From a virus: DNA of 38,853 bases. The stretch covers positions 1 through 38,853 of the IMG/VR virus record IMGVR_UViG_3300028590_000048. One strand, given 5' to 3'. The notes under the pieces are model-generated. The model had not been told where the DNA came from and did no database searches. It saw only the letters and a list, made by a program, of their open reading frames with translations. The translations under genes and the position numbers were made by a program. Each line of letters begins with the position of its first letter. Within the stretch, counting starts at the first letter, position 1. Shown here piece after piece: positions 29,952 to 37,228 of this stretch.

Positions 29952-30634
29952 CGGTCCGCCTCACTGTCCTCTGCGAACGATTCGACGAATTCGACGAGCC
30001 CCGACAGGAGCGCGCCCGCCGTGACGACCGGATCGGTGGCCGAATCCGTGCCGACCGTCTCGACGTGCACCCTGCCGTCGGAGTCCTCCCACCCGACCCG
30101 GTCGCCGGGGACGAAACCGAGGCGTCGCATCTGCTCGGTGAATCCCGACGTGTCGATCGGCGCGAGGTCGAGCACCAGGCTCGGGCTGCCGAGGGGATCG
30201 TTCGGGTCTGCGGGCAGGAACGGATTCGACATCGTACGGATCGGGTACAGGTACTCGATCTCGCTGACCAGATCCCCGGCGCTGACTCGCCAGCTCTGCC
30301 GGAATCCGCTCGGATGATCCACCGTGACGTGATGACCATCGGTGAGCGCGGTCGGCCGCTCGGCGTCGTCGGCGATCAGGTTGTAGTTCTCATCCCAGGT
30401 CCGCCACCGTGCGGTGGGGACCGGCGGTGGTGTGGACGCGCCGACCGTCACCTGCCACAGGGGCGCGGGCTCGCGGCTCCACCGGCCGAACAGCCCATGT
30501 AGGCCACCGGACGTCGGGGGCAGGTACTCACCACTTCGCCTGCCCTGCTCCAGTTGCCAGTCGACCAGTTCGCCGATCTCGTCGCGCTCGAGGCCGTCGA
30601 TCGCGTCGATGACAGATTGCTCCGGATTGGTCAT
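29948..30634 (-). CDS. Hypothetical protein, 228 aa, with RxWDxxY motif
   Basis: Not recognised. Helical N-terminus (QSVIDAIDGLERDEIGELVDWQLEQG), then WQVTVGA...ARWRTWDENYNL (about residues 60-86), beta-rich middle, and an acidic helical C-terminus. The RTWDENYN element recalls the RLWDGDWN motif of the Gp37-like tail protein. ATG 30634 shares a base with the upstream stop (TGATG). Confidence 0.7.
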   Translation of the reverse strand: MTNPEQSVIDAIDGLERDEIGELVDWQLEQGRRSGEYLPPTSGGLHGLFGRWSREPAPLWQVTVGASTPPPVPTARWRTWDENYNLIADDAERPTALTDGHHVTVDHPSGFRQSWRVSAGDLVSEIEYLYPIRTMSNPFLPADPNDPLGSPSLVLDLAPIDTSGFTEQMRRLGFVPGDRVGWEDSDGRVHVETVGTDSATDPVVTAGALLSGLVEFVESFAEDSEADR

Positions 30635-31008
30635 CAGGACACTCCGATCGGGATCTTGAACCGTGGGTCAATGACGGGGAAATAGAACCGCTCCCCGCGC
30701 GCGGCGCTGTCCCACGTGCACCGGAACTCCGCGTCCCACACACGCATCCGCGGTGCCTGCGTGGCCGCCCGGATGGCGTGGTCGAGCACCGCGCCGTCGG
30801 ACTCATCGAGGATCGGAGCGAGCGTCGGGTGCGCTACCTCCCGACACCGGTCCCGGGGGATCGCGCGCGCGTTCGAGATCTCGCCGTACGGGTGCCAGCC
30901 TTGATCCGCGAACGGATCGGTCGGCACATCCCAGGGGTGTAGCTCGGCGAGCCGGGTGATCAGGATCTCCCTGGCCGCCCGCTGAGCCGGGCCGAGGTGC
31001 TCGATCAT
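30634..31008 (-). CDS. Hypothetical protein, 124 aa
   Basis: Not recognised. Helical start (LGPAQRAAREILITRLAEL), then WDVPTDPFADQGWHPYGEIS, and a C-terminal element MRVWDAEFRCTW (residues 88-99) that again has the RxWDxxF pattern seen in neighbouring proteins. No zinc or catalytic motif. ATG 31008 overlaps the upstream stop (ATGA). Confidence 0.68.
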   Translation of the reverse strand: MIEHLGPAQRAAREILITRLAELHPWDVPTDPFADQGWHPYGEISNARAIPRDRCREVAHPTLAPILDESDGAVLDHAIRAATQAPRMRVWDAEFRCTWDSAARGERFYFPVIDPRFKIPIGVS

Positions 31009-31703
31009 CGCGGCTCTCCGACGACATCGAGGTGGGCACGGCGCACGCGCAGGAGGAAGTCCTCGATCGGCACCTCGTGCGGTTCGTCGGGTAGCGCGGT
31101 CACCGCGCCGTTGAACTTGGCTTCGTACTCCTCGATCAGCCGCTTCGCGCACTTCGCCTCGGGGTCGGCGAGCACCTGCTCACCGAATGCGAAGAACGGG
31201 GCGGGGTCCGGCGCGCGGATGGGCAACTCGCCCGTCGTGTACAGCTCGTACCCCTGCCACAGCACGCGCATTGTGTGGCGGGCGTGCTTCTCGCGGCGGG
31301 TCTCCAGGCTGCCCTGGAACCGGCCGCGCTCGATCAGTCGATGGAACTGGGACACCGCGTAGCCGAAGAACGCGTTGCGGACACGGTGGGCGGACAGGAA
31401 ACACTCACGCAGCGACACGAGTTCGAGTCCCTCGTCACTGGCGTGGGTCCACTCGTCGAGCCACAGCACCTCCGATGCGGTCGGGTTGCACGACAGCATC
31501 AGACTCAGCGCCTTGCCGATCTCGTGGTAGGTCGCGTCGGCACCGTTGCGGCCCTTCTTCGTGGCGCGCTCACGCGAGGGCGGGTGCAGCCCGAGCAGGA
31601 TCTCGGTGGGCTCGACGTATATCCCGGTGTAGTCGATATCGGAGGTGGGCGTGTTGAGGCCGTAGGCGGTTGAGCCGACCACGCCTTCGAGGAGCAGGTT
31701 CAC
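31005..31703 (-). CDS. RlaP-like nucleotidyltransferase
   Basis: A 232-residue protein beginning with the pol-beta nucleotidyltransferase signature: GSTAYGLNTPTSDIDYTGIYV (Gly10-Ser11, Asp22, Asp24). Conserved features of the RlaP family follow: ATYHEIGKALSLMLSCNPTASEVLW and a helical C-terminal half with RREKHARHTMRVLWQGYEL. RlaP proteins are often linked to RNA ligases, and may process RNA ends; no ligase is seen in this window. GTG 31703 has AAGGAGGCACCCG upstream and overlaps the upstream stop. Confidence 0.85.
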   Translation of the reverse strand: MNLLLEGVVGSTAYGLNTPTSDIDYTGIYVEPTEILLGLHPPSRERATKKGRNGADATYHEIGKALSLMLSCNPTASEVLWLDEWTHASDEGLELVSLRECFLSAHRVRNAFFGYAVSQFHRLIERGRFQGSLETRREKHARHTMRVLWQGYELYTTGELPIRAPDPAPFFAFGEQVLADPEAKCAKRLIEEYEAKFNGAVTALPDEPHEVPIEDFLLRVRRAHLDVVGEPR

Positions 31704-32164
31704 CGGGTGCCTCCTTCGGGATGGGTGAGGAAGTGGTCGATGGTTCGGGCCATGTCCCGCATCGCCTCTCGGTCGCGGCGCACGCGCTCCAGCTCGGCCT
31801 GCCACCACTGGCTCACCGGCGTGGGCGGGGAGGGCTCGACGAGCGACACCACCACGTGCCCGCCGCCGGGGATCAGCAGGTCGGCCTGAGTGGACTGATC
31901 GACGAACACCTGCCCGCCACTGCCCGGCGCGTGCTCGAACCCGTGGACCCGCACGTAGGTGCCGCTGAGCACCGCCCAGATGGTGCGGGCATGGAACACA
32001 CTGGCGAGCGGGGCGAGCTGGGTGCAGTCGCCCAGCAGGATCCGGCCCGCGAGGTAGGGCTTGGTCTCCGACCAGTAGGTGCCGACCTCGGGACGCGCGC
32101 CGGTCAAGGTGGTCAGATGCTCGACGCCGCCCGGCGTTTCGATGACGATCTCTACATCGATCAC
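31700..32164 (-). CDS. Hypothetical protein, 154 aa
   Basis: Not recognised. Beta-rich N-terminal domain (DVEIVIETPGGVEHLTTLTG, then a hydrophobic middle FHARTIWAVLSGTYVRVHG), C-terminal helix ending in DHFLTHPEGG. GTG 32164 has GGAGGTGCCCG upstream and overlaps the upstream stop (GTGA). Nothing indicates a function. Confidence 0.68.
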   Translation of the reverse strand: MIDVEIVIETPGGVEHLTTLTGARPEVGTYWSETKPYLAGRILLGDCTQLAPLASVFHARTIWAVLSGTYVRVHGFEHAPGSGGQVFVDQSTQADLLIPGGGHVVVSLVEPSPPTPVSQWWQAELERVRRDREAMRDMARTIDHFLTHPEGGTR

Positions 32165-32463
32165 CGGGCACCTCCGGTGAAGAACTCGCGTGCCGCGGCG
32201 AGGGTGGCGGTCCCCATCTCCCGGATCCCGGCGGCGATCTCGCGGGCGAGGGATTGACGGGTCGGCATCCGCTTCGGCAGCGACCTGAACTCGTGGCCGA
32301 ACTCGCTGTCGGGGTGCAGCTCTCGCCACGCGTCATCAGCCGCCCGATAGCGCTCGCTGAATCGAGGGTGCGGTTTCCGTGCTTCCGCCGCCTCGGCGAT
32401 CATCCGATTCGCGTAGCGGTTGATGAATTCGAGGTAGCTCTCTCGGGTCTCGACATCGGCCAT
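32161..32463 (-). CDS. Hypothetical helical protein, 100 aa
   Basis: Not recognised. All-helical appearance with many Arg/Glu (ESYLEFINRYANRMIAEAAEARK, ERYRAADDAWRELHP). No zinc or membrane segment. ATG 32463 lies 3 nt after the upstream stop. Could be a small nucleic-acid-binding or adaptor protein; composition alone does not decide. Confidence 0.68.
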   Translation of the reverse strand: MADVETRESYLEFINRYANRMIAEAAEARKPHPRFSERYRAADDAWRELHPDSEFGHEFRSLPKRMPTRQSLAREIAAGIREMGTATLAAAREFFTGGAR

Positions 32464-32466
32464 GGG

Positions 32467-32913
32467 TCAGCCCTCCTTGGGGGTGTTGGCGATCTCCAGC
32501 AGGACGTCGGCGTGGCACGCGCGATCGAGCGGACACCAGCAACACAGGTCCCGATCTGCCAACGGCGCCAGCCACTCGCAGAGTCGGTCGGACTCCTCGC
32601 GCAGACGAATCTCCATCAGGCTGCGGAACTGTGCGACCGCCTCGGCAACGGTCGCCCCGGTGCTCCGTGTCACGTACGCAGCGGTCGCCCGATCGGCGGG
32701 GATGTGGGTCCAGGTCTCACGAGCGACGGACCACGGCGGGCCGATGAGCGTGTGCCCCTGGTGGATGCGAAACGGATTGCCCCATCGACTGGGTCGCGCC
32801 ACAACGATCGCGCCCTCGGGTTTGCGCCATCCGGCGATGCGGCGCAGTTGGATTCGGACAGGCTTGCGGTCGGCGCCGATCATCGCGCGATCGGAGTAGG
32901 TCTCAGCGGCCAT
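32467..32913 (-). CDS. DUF4326 family protein
   Basis: A 148-residue protein with the two hallmarks of DUF4326: RIQLRRIAGWRKPEGAIVV followed by RPSRWGNPF, and the C-terminal DRDLCCWCPLDRACHADVLLE. The Cys/His cluster at the end may bind metal. The family is common in phages and plasmids; its biochemical function is unknown to me. ATG 32913 overlaps the upstream gene by 11 nt; an internal ATG at 32883 is an alternative nearer the conserved start. Confidence 0.9.
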   Translation of the reverse strand: MAAETYSDRAMIGADRKPVRIQLRRIAGWRKPEGAIVVARPSRWGNPFRIHQGHTLIGPPWSVARETWTHIPADRATAAYVTRSTGATVAEAVAQFRSLMEIRLREESDRLCEWLAPLADRDLCCWCPLDRACHADVLLEIANTPKEG

Positions 32914-33271
32914 CGCGCGCCACCTTGAGATCGTGGGCGATGACCTCGGTCCGGCCGAAGATCACATCGTGCAGGTTCACGCCGAAGGGCACGAACCACG
33001 CGCGGTGATGGGTCTCGCCGTTGACGAAACGCAGCGCCTCGACCTCGGTCGGGAACGGGATCACGTGGTCACCACCTTCGGAGTTGTAGGTGACCAGCCA
33101 GACGCCGGGTGAATTGCTCGCAGGCCACTTGAGGGCGCCGCCGTCGCTCCTGCTCGCGTAGTGCATACCGAGGTGACCGGCCGGGAGTTCGCACCAGACA
33201 CAGGAGGTGGGCGGGCGGCCCACTGGATCGACCGTCGTGATCTGGCACCGCGGATTGGCCTGCTCGCTCAT
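32903..33271 (-). CDS. Small Cys/His protein, 122 aa
   Basis: Carries a CVWCELPAGHLGMH motif (residues 24-37), a C-x-x-C...H...H pattern found in many small actinophage proteins and likely a zinc knuckle. The rest is beta-rich with WLVTYNSEGGDHVI and a C-terminal FGVNLHDVIFGRTEV. Function unknown. ATG 33271 overlaps the upstream stop (ATGA). Confidence 0.7.
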   Translation of the reverse strand: MSEQANPRCQITTVDPVGRPPTSCVWCELPAGHLGMHYASRSDGGALKWPASNSPGVWLVTYNSEGGDHVIPFPTEVEALRFVNGETHHRAWFVPFGVNLHDVIFGRTEVIAHDLKVARDGR

Positions 33272-33477
33272 CCGTGTCTCCTCTTGCAGATGTAGTCGCC
33301 GTACTCGGTGCGGGCGATCTTGTCGCCGCGGTCGATGGTCTTGCCGCACTGCGCGCAAAACCCCGCGTACTGGGCCGGGAACCAGTGCAGCGGTTCAGGT
33401 TTCGGCAGATCCTTGCCCTGACAGTGCGCGCACTGGGGCCGGATCAGCTCGGTTACCGGACAGCGATCCTCAGCCAC
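33268..33477 (-). CDS. Zinc-ribbon protein, 69 aa
   Basis: Four cysteine positions in two pairs, CAHC (16-19) and CAQC (41-44), plus a late Cys (YICKRRHG), spaced like a zinc ribbon or beta-ribbon knuckle. GTG 33477 has GGAGGCCGACC upstream and overlaps the previous gene by 8 nt. Likely nucleic-acid or protein binding; no specific role can be named. Confidence 0.7.
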   Translation of the reverse strand: MAEDRCPVTELIRPQCAHCQGKDLPKPEPLHWFPAQYAGFCAQCGKTIDRGDKIARTEYGDYICKRRHG

Positions 33478-34036
33478 GGTCGGCCTCCTCGAGCGGGACC
33501 GCGCGCTGCCCGAGGTATCCGGCTGCGCGGCGCAGAGCGCGTGGCTGGTCGGCGCGCAACAGGTCCACGCACTTCATGCAGAGCACCGCGTCGCCCGCAC
33601 GGCGGGTCGCTACCCGGGCGCAGTACACGCACTCGGGGGGCGGCTCGTCGGCGGGCGGGGCCGGATGGATGACGCCGACCGGTTCGAACCCGGGCGGGAT
33701 GTGGCCGGGTATCGCCGGACTGTCCGCCGGGCCGATGTACACCACCCCGTCGGCACGGAGTTCGGCGGCGCGCTGGACGATCGCCTTGCCCACCTCGGCG
33801 GGTACCGACTCGCGCAGCCGCTTCGCCGCCGGGGTGCCGAGCGAGGATGCCTCGATCAACTCGTCCATGTGACCGGCCAGCGTGAACACGGTGCAGATGC
33901 ATCGCTGGTCGTTCTCGTCGCGGCCCATGCACTCACCTCTCTCGCCGTTCGGCCCGGCCGGACCGCGGTGGGTTGCGCGGCGGTGGCCACAGCGGCAGCG
34001 GACGGGAATGGTGGGTTCCGTCTGCATCTCAGGCAT
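33470..34036 (-). CDS. Cys-rich protein with two putative zinc sites, 188 aa
   Basis: N-terminal CRCGHRRATH...C segment (first 50 residues: C14, C16, His18, His23, then C36, C46, C48) and a C-terminal CVYCARVATRRAGDAVLCMKC zinc ribbon; between them a helical region with AAELRADGVVYIGPADSP. The double Cys arrangement suggests two independent metal sites. Function unknown. ATG 34036 overlaps the upstream gene by 8 nt. Confidence 0.72.
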   Translation of the reverse strand: MPEMQTEPTIPVRCRCGHRRATHRGPAGPNGERGECMGRDENDQRCICTVFTLAGHMDELIEASSLGTPAAKRLRESVPAEVGKAIVQRAAELRADGVVYIGPADSPAIPGHIPPGFEPVGVIHPAPPADEPPPECVYCARVATRRAGDAVLCMKCVDLLRADQPRALRRAAGYLGQRAVPLEEADRG

Positions 34037-34280
34037 TGGGCTTCACCGCCTCGGCGCGAGCATTGGCGCGCTCCCGCGCCCGCTGACCCTGGTCGCGCTG
34101 ACGCTCTTGGGTCGCACCGTCTTTCACGCCGAGCGCGTACACCTCGCGGGCGAGGGCGTGCAGATCCCAGACCGTGTCCTCGCTGAACGGGGGGTAGTCG
34201 TACTGTCGCGCGGTATCGGCTTCCCTACGCACGAACCGCTCGACGAGTTCGATCACCGGCTGAGGTTCGATGTCGCTCAT
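34029..34280 (-). CDS. Hypothetical protein, 83 aa
   Basis: Helical, charged: PQPVIELVERFVRREADTAR, then TVWDLHALAREVYALGVKDG and a basic Arg/Gln/Ala-rich tail (ATQERQRDQGQRARER). No known family. The spacing of Leu suggests a helical hairpin. ATG 34280 overlaps the upstream stop (ATGA), so it is co-translated with the MazG-like gene. Confidence 0.68.
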   Translation of the reverse strand: MSDIEPQPVIELVERFVRREADTARQYDYPPFSEDTVWDLHALAREVYALGVKDGATQERQRDQGQRARERANARAEAVKPNA

Positions 34281-35014
34281 CGGTCCGCGCCCATCCGCTC
34301 AGCGGCGTACGCCATCAGGTCCGCAGCGGCGATCAGGTGCTCGCGCGCGAACGCTTCGCGGCCCTGCTCGTTTTCGACGTAGGTCCGTGCCGTCTTCACG
34401 GCCGCGTCGACGATGTTCTGGATGACCACCCCGTCGGGCATGTGTAGGTGCGCGGTGCAGGCGGCTACGTCGGCGAGGGCCTTCTCTCGCGGCGACTCCG
34501 GTTCCCCGACGAGGCTACGAATCCACACCTCCCGGTCGTGGTCGTAGATCCATCGGCTTCCATCGAATGCGGTCCAGGGATCACGCGGAGGGCAGTGCGG
34601 CGGGAATCCGAGATGCTTGGCCGCCCAGTCGTGCTCGAGTTCCCAGTACGCGCGCGGTGACAGGATCGTGTCGCCGCGCGCGATATCCGTTGCCAAGGCT
34701 GTGTCCAGTTCCGCGTAGCGCTGCGCCATCACGGCGACCTTCTCGCCCAGCACCCGCTCGGGGTCGCGGTCGAGTCGGGCGATGCCGACCAGCGCGGTGA
34801 TCGCCACGTCCGCGAGTTCGGACATGACGTCCTCGAGCGTGTGGGTCACGCCCTTGCGGGGGTTCTGGCCGATGTAGCCGATCCAGGCCTGCGCGACCTC
34901 GCCCACCTCCTCGGAGAGCTTGAGCATCTGGGCGGTCATCTCGGCCCGGCCGTCACCGTTGCGGGCGGACAGGACGCTCGCCAGCTCGGTGATGTGGGCG
35001 AAGGTGTCGGTCAT
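34277..35014 (-). CDS. MazG-like nucleotide pyrophosphohydrolase with C-terminal extension
   Basis: Residues 26-95 are a MazG-type all-alpha NTP pyrophosphatase: LKLSEEVGEVAQAW (Glu35, Glu36, Glu39) and EDVMSELADVAITAL (Glu66, Asp69), the EExxE...ExxD metal-binding set. Residues about 110-245 form an extra domain with WELEHDWAAKHLGFPPHCPP and DGSRWIYDHDREVWI, not part of known minimal MazG. Phage MazG proteins may alter nucleotide or (p)ppGpp pools during infection. ATG 35014 overlaps the upstream stop (ATGA). Confidence 0.85.
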   Translation of the reverse strand: MTDTFAHITELASVLSARNGDGRAEMTAQMLKLSEEVGEVAQAWIGYIGQNPRKGVTHTLEDVMSELADVAITALVGIARLDRDPERVLGEKVAVMAQRYAELDTALATDIARGDTILSPRAYWELEHDWAAKHLGFPPHCPPRDPWTAFDGSRWIYDHDREVWIRSLVGEPESPREKALADVAACTAHLHMPDGVVIQNIVDAAVKTARTYVENEQGREAFAREHLIAAADLMAYAAERMGADR

Positions 35015-35208
35015 CGACTGCCTCCGAACGGGATCAGATCCGACGCGGGCAGTCCCCGGGTAACCGCGGTGACGTGCGCCTGACTGGCGGCCACGCAGGC
35101 GCGGCAGGTGACCACCGAGCAGAACGCGCCGCCGAACAACTGGCCGGCCTCGACGAATCCCTCGGGGTCGTGATCGCAGGGCAGGGGCGGGAGGACGAGT
35201 TCACTCAT
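35011..35208 (-). CDS. Small Cys-containing protein, 65 aa
   Basis: Not recognised. Cysteines at residues 11, 30, 35 and 38 (LPCDHD, FCSVVTCRAC) with His13 could form one zinc site; hydrophobic Gly/Ala/Phe-rich middle (AGQLFGGAF). ATG 35208 overlaps the upstream stop (ATGA). One of several small Cys-rich products of this operon. Confidence 0.65.
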   Translation of the reverse strand: MSELVLPPLPCDHDPEGFVEAGQLFGGAFCSVVTCRACVAASQAHVTAVTRGLPASDLIPFGGSR

Positions 35209-35534
35209 CGCAGCGGCCCGCCCTCGTAGCTCTTGCCGAGAGCGGCTTCCCATCCTGCGATGAATGCCCTGTGTGCCTCGCTCATGGCCGATTCGGATAC
35301 GCCGTAGTCCTTGCGGTAGTCCGACCACTCGGCGGCCTGCCGGTTCTTCACCATCTGGCGGCGCAATGCCGCCGTGCCCTCATAGAACTCATCGACCGCG
35401 ATCGGGAATCCGTCCCCGTTCAGCACCTGCTGACGAGCCATCGCGTCCGTGATCGCGAGAGCCTCGGACATCTGCTCGTTGGTCAGGGCGCCGAACGGGT
35501 CATCACCCACGCGGAGTTTTCGATATTCGGTCAC
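35205..35534 (-). CDS. Hypothetical helical protein, 109 aa
   Basis: Not recognised. Mostly helical, with LTNEQMSEALAITDAMARQQ and VSESAMSEAHRAFIAGWEAAL. No zinc, membrane or enzyme signature. GTG 35534 overlaps the upstream stop (GTGA). The name of no family comes to mind; it is kept because of its place in the overlapping series and normal codon use. Confidence 0.68.
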   Translation of the reverse strand: MTEYRKLRVGDDPFGALTNEQMSEALAITDAMARQQVLNGDGFPIAVDEFYEGTAALRRQMVKNRQAAEWSDYRKDYGVSESAMSEAHRAFIAGWEAALGKSYEGGPLR

Positions 35535-35719
35535 TGGCTTCCCTCTCGGTCTTCGTCTTCGCTCTTGGGGGCGAGGTGGCCCAGGCCCGTGCCGGGTTGC
35601 GGTGGGCGATGCTTCGGGCAGGCACGCATCACGTCGGCATCGCGCGAGGACAGCCAGCCTTTGGTGCACCCGTACGGGCAGACGTCGGGGTCACGCTCTC
35701 CGTAGCGGTCAGGGCTCAT
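35531..35719 (-). CDS. Small zinc-knuckle protein, 62 aa
   Basis: PDVCPYGCTKGWL and MRACPKHR give a C-x3-C...C-x2-H set that probably binds one zinc. Acidic C-terminus. ATG 35719 overlaps the stop of the glutaredoxin gene (ATGA). Function unknown. Confidence 0.65.
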   Translation of the reverse strand: MSPDRYGERDPDVCPYGCTKGWLSSRDADVMRACPKHRPPQPGTGLGHLAPKSEDEDREGSQ

Positions 35720-36021
35720 GCCGCACCGTCCTCGGGCAGCATCTCGACGGCCGCCGCTGGTTCGCACTCCTCGATCCCGGCGGCCGGGAGAAGTCGTGCC
35801 ACCTCGTTGAGCCAGTCCGGTCGATACCCCTGCCGGTGCTGGTCTCCCGCGACCACCACGGGCACACCGGAGTAGCCCAGGGACTGCACGTGCGCTTTGG
35901 CCGCCTCGTCCCGAGTCACGTCGAGGTAGGCGTAGGACACCTTCAGGCGGTCGAGGTGACGCTTCACGGTGTCGCACTGGGGACACTGAGGTTTGCCGTA
36001 GACGATCAGAGTGAGGCTCAT
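35716..36021 (-). CDS. NrdH-like glutaredoxin
   Basis: A 101-residue protein: LTLIVYGKPQCPQC with the redox pair Cys13-Pro-Gln-Cys16, then RHLDRLKVSYAYLDV, then the cis-Pro segment YSGVPVVVAGD. This is the NrdH/glutaredoxin fold. NrdH feeds electrons to class Ib ribonucleotide reductase; no nrd genes are visible, so it may work with the host enzyme, or reduce another protein such as the PAPS-reductase-like enzyme further right. ATG 36021 overlaps the upstream stop (ATGA). Confidence 0.9.
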   Translation of the reverse strand: MSLTLIVYGKPQCPQCDTVKRHLDRLKVSYAYLDVTRDEAAKAHVQSLGYSGVPVVVAGDQHRQGYRPDWLNEVARLLPAAGIEECEPAAAVEMLPEDGAA

Positions 36022-36221
36022 CGCGCACTACCCCAAGCCTCGACGGCGCCCGCGCACCTGCACCGCACCATGCCGTCGCCCGGGAGCGCTTTGCCGCAGA
36101 ACACACAGTGGATCTCGCGGCAGGTGCCGCCGTGGCCCTGGGAGCACCGCGAGTGGTCGAGGTCGGCGAGCCACGCCTCGGTGGTCGGGTACGCGGATTT
36201 CGGCTTTACGTGGTCACTCAT
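36018..36221 (-). CDS. Small Cys-rich protein, 67 aa
   Basis: DLDHSRCSQGHGGTCREIHCVFCGKALPGD and RCRCAG contain seven Cys/His ligand candidates, in line with one or two zinc sites. Such proteins, with the CVFCGKAL pattern, are common in actinophage early operons. ATG 36221 overlaps the upstream stop (ATGA). Function unknown. Confidence 0.65.
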   Translation of the reverse strand: MSDHVKPKSAYPTTEAWLADLDHSRCSQGHGGTCREIHCVFCGKALPGDGMVRCRCAGAVEAWGSAR

Positions 36222-36553
36222 CGCAGCACCGCCGACTGCTCGCACTGGCAGGGCTTCTGGCCGCACCGCGGGCACTCGCCGCAGTAGTCGACGCAGGGCA
36301 GGCGGTCCTCGTCGCCGCCGTGATGGATCCAGGACAGCGACGCGATGCCGTAGGTGGCGTGGCCGTAGTCGTCGATCTCGGCGAACACCGCGTGATCGCC
36401 GTCGATGTAGTTCGCGACCGTGCGGCGATCGTGGTGAGAGACCGCGAAATCCGATGGGTTGATGGGCGACTCGACACCGTGTGCCTTCGCGAATTCGACG
36501 GCCTCGGCGAGGGCGGTGGCGGTGCAGGTCGGGCAGGGGTCGCGGTCAGGCAC
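36218..36553 (-). CDS. Cys-rich protein with C-terminal CxxC pair, 111 aa
   Basis: Starts with DPCPTCTATALAEAVEFAKA and ends with CGECPRCGQKPCQCE, giving at least four ligand cysteines at the C-terminus plus a CPTC at the start. The middle is beta-rich (VANYIDGDHAVFAEIDD). GTG 36553 has GGGAGAGCGCC upstream and overlaps the previous gene by 8 nt. Function unknown; metal binding likely. Confidence 0.68.
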   Translation of the reverse strand: MPDRDPCPTCTATALAEAVEFAKAHGVESPINPSDFAVSHHDRRTVANYIDGDHAVFAEIDDYGHATYGIASLSWIHHGGDEDRLPCVDYCGECPRCGQKPCQCEQSAVLR

Positions 36554-36794
36554 GGCGCTCTCCCTCGATCAGATCCGCGATGGCCCGCAGCGCCGTGGGC
36601 GTGAGTCCGTACGCCGCGAACGGCACCGGTTGGAACCCGCCTTCGATCACCCGCCCCGCCTCGCAGTGCCGCATGCCCTCGGGGGCATCGGGGTGGTCGA
36701 GGACGACCATGGTCTCCCCGCCCTTGTCGGTGAGGCTGATCGTGCTGCCGGTGTCGGTGGTGATGGTGCGATCGGTTGGGGTCTGCTCGGTCAT
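36546..36794 (-). CDS. First gene of the early operon, hypothetical, 82 aa
   Basis: Not recognised. Beta-rich N-terminus (TITTDTGSTISLTDKGGETMVVLDH), then a helical end (LTPTALRAIADLIEGERR). ATG 36794 is the first start after the gene-free iteron stretch and begins the 19-gene overlapping operon that runs to 28864. The ribosome-binding site is weak (GAAAGCCGC). As the first gene behind a probable promoter, it should be among the earliest expressed. Confidence 0.65.
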   Translation of the reverse strand: MTEQTPTDRTITTDTGSTISLTDKGGETMVVLDHPDAPEGMRHCEAGRVIEGGFQPVPFAAYGLTPTALRAIADLIEGERRA

Positions 36795-37228
36795 TGGCGC
36801 GGCTTTCCGTGCTGGTCGGTCGGTCTGGGACAGGTGTGCGGATTCGGAGTGGTGGTTCGGTAAGCGAACTTTTCTCAACCGGTCCGGGAATCGCGGCGCG
36901 GGATCCGCTCGCTCGTACACACCTCGGAGGAGATTCGGTTTTATCCACAGGCGTCGCGCGGGCGCTGGTGAGGTTGCGTCGAAAGCCGGGGACGCGCATG
37001 TGGTTGGTGTGTGGTTGGTAAGTAATGGTTGGTGGGGTGACACCCATGGCCCATAGACACGCTCGAAATGGCCCCCAGACATTGCTGAGATGGCCCCCAG
37101 ACTTATCGGCGTTTCACATGTCCAGGTGACATCCATGTCCCCCAGACCGGTTGAGCCGGTGGAAGTCTGGGTGACATGGGCGGCCCCCAGACTTGCCAGC
37201 CTGTGGATAACTCCAGGGGACACTGATG
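36795..37228. other. Putative replication origin: DnaA boxes and iterons
   Basis: A 434-nt stretch without genes. It contains two perfect DnaA boxes TTATCCACA (36941-36949, and reverse 37202-37210), three copies of TGGTTGGT (37001-37008, 37012-37019, 37026-37033) and the 13-bp repeat array listed separately. The stretch is flanked by a winged-HTH gene and the first gene of the early operon. By layout it resembles iteron-type plasmid or phage origins, but it must also hold the early promoter, so the repeats could be operators. A short stem GTTCG-GTAAG-CGAAC (36855-36869) followed by TTTTCTC is a weak rightward terminator candidate. Confidence 0.6.
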
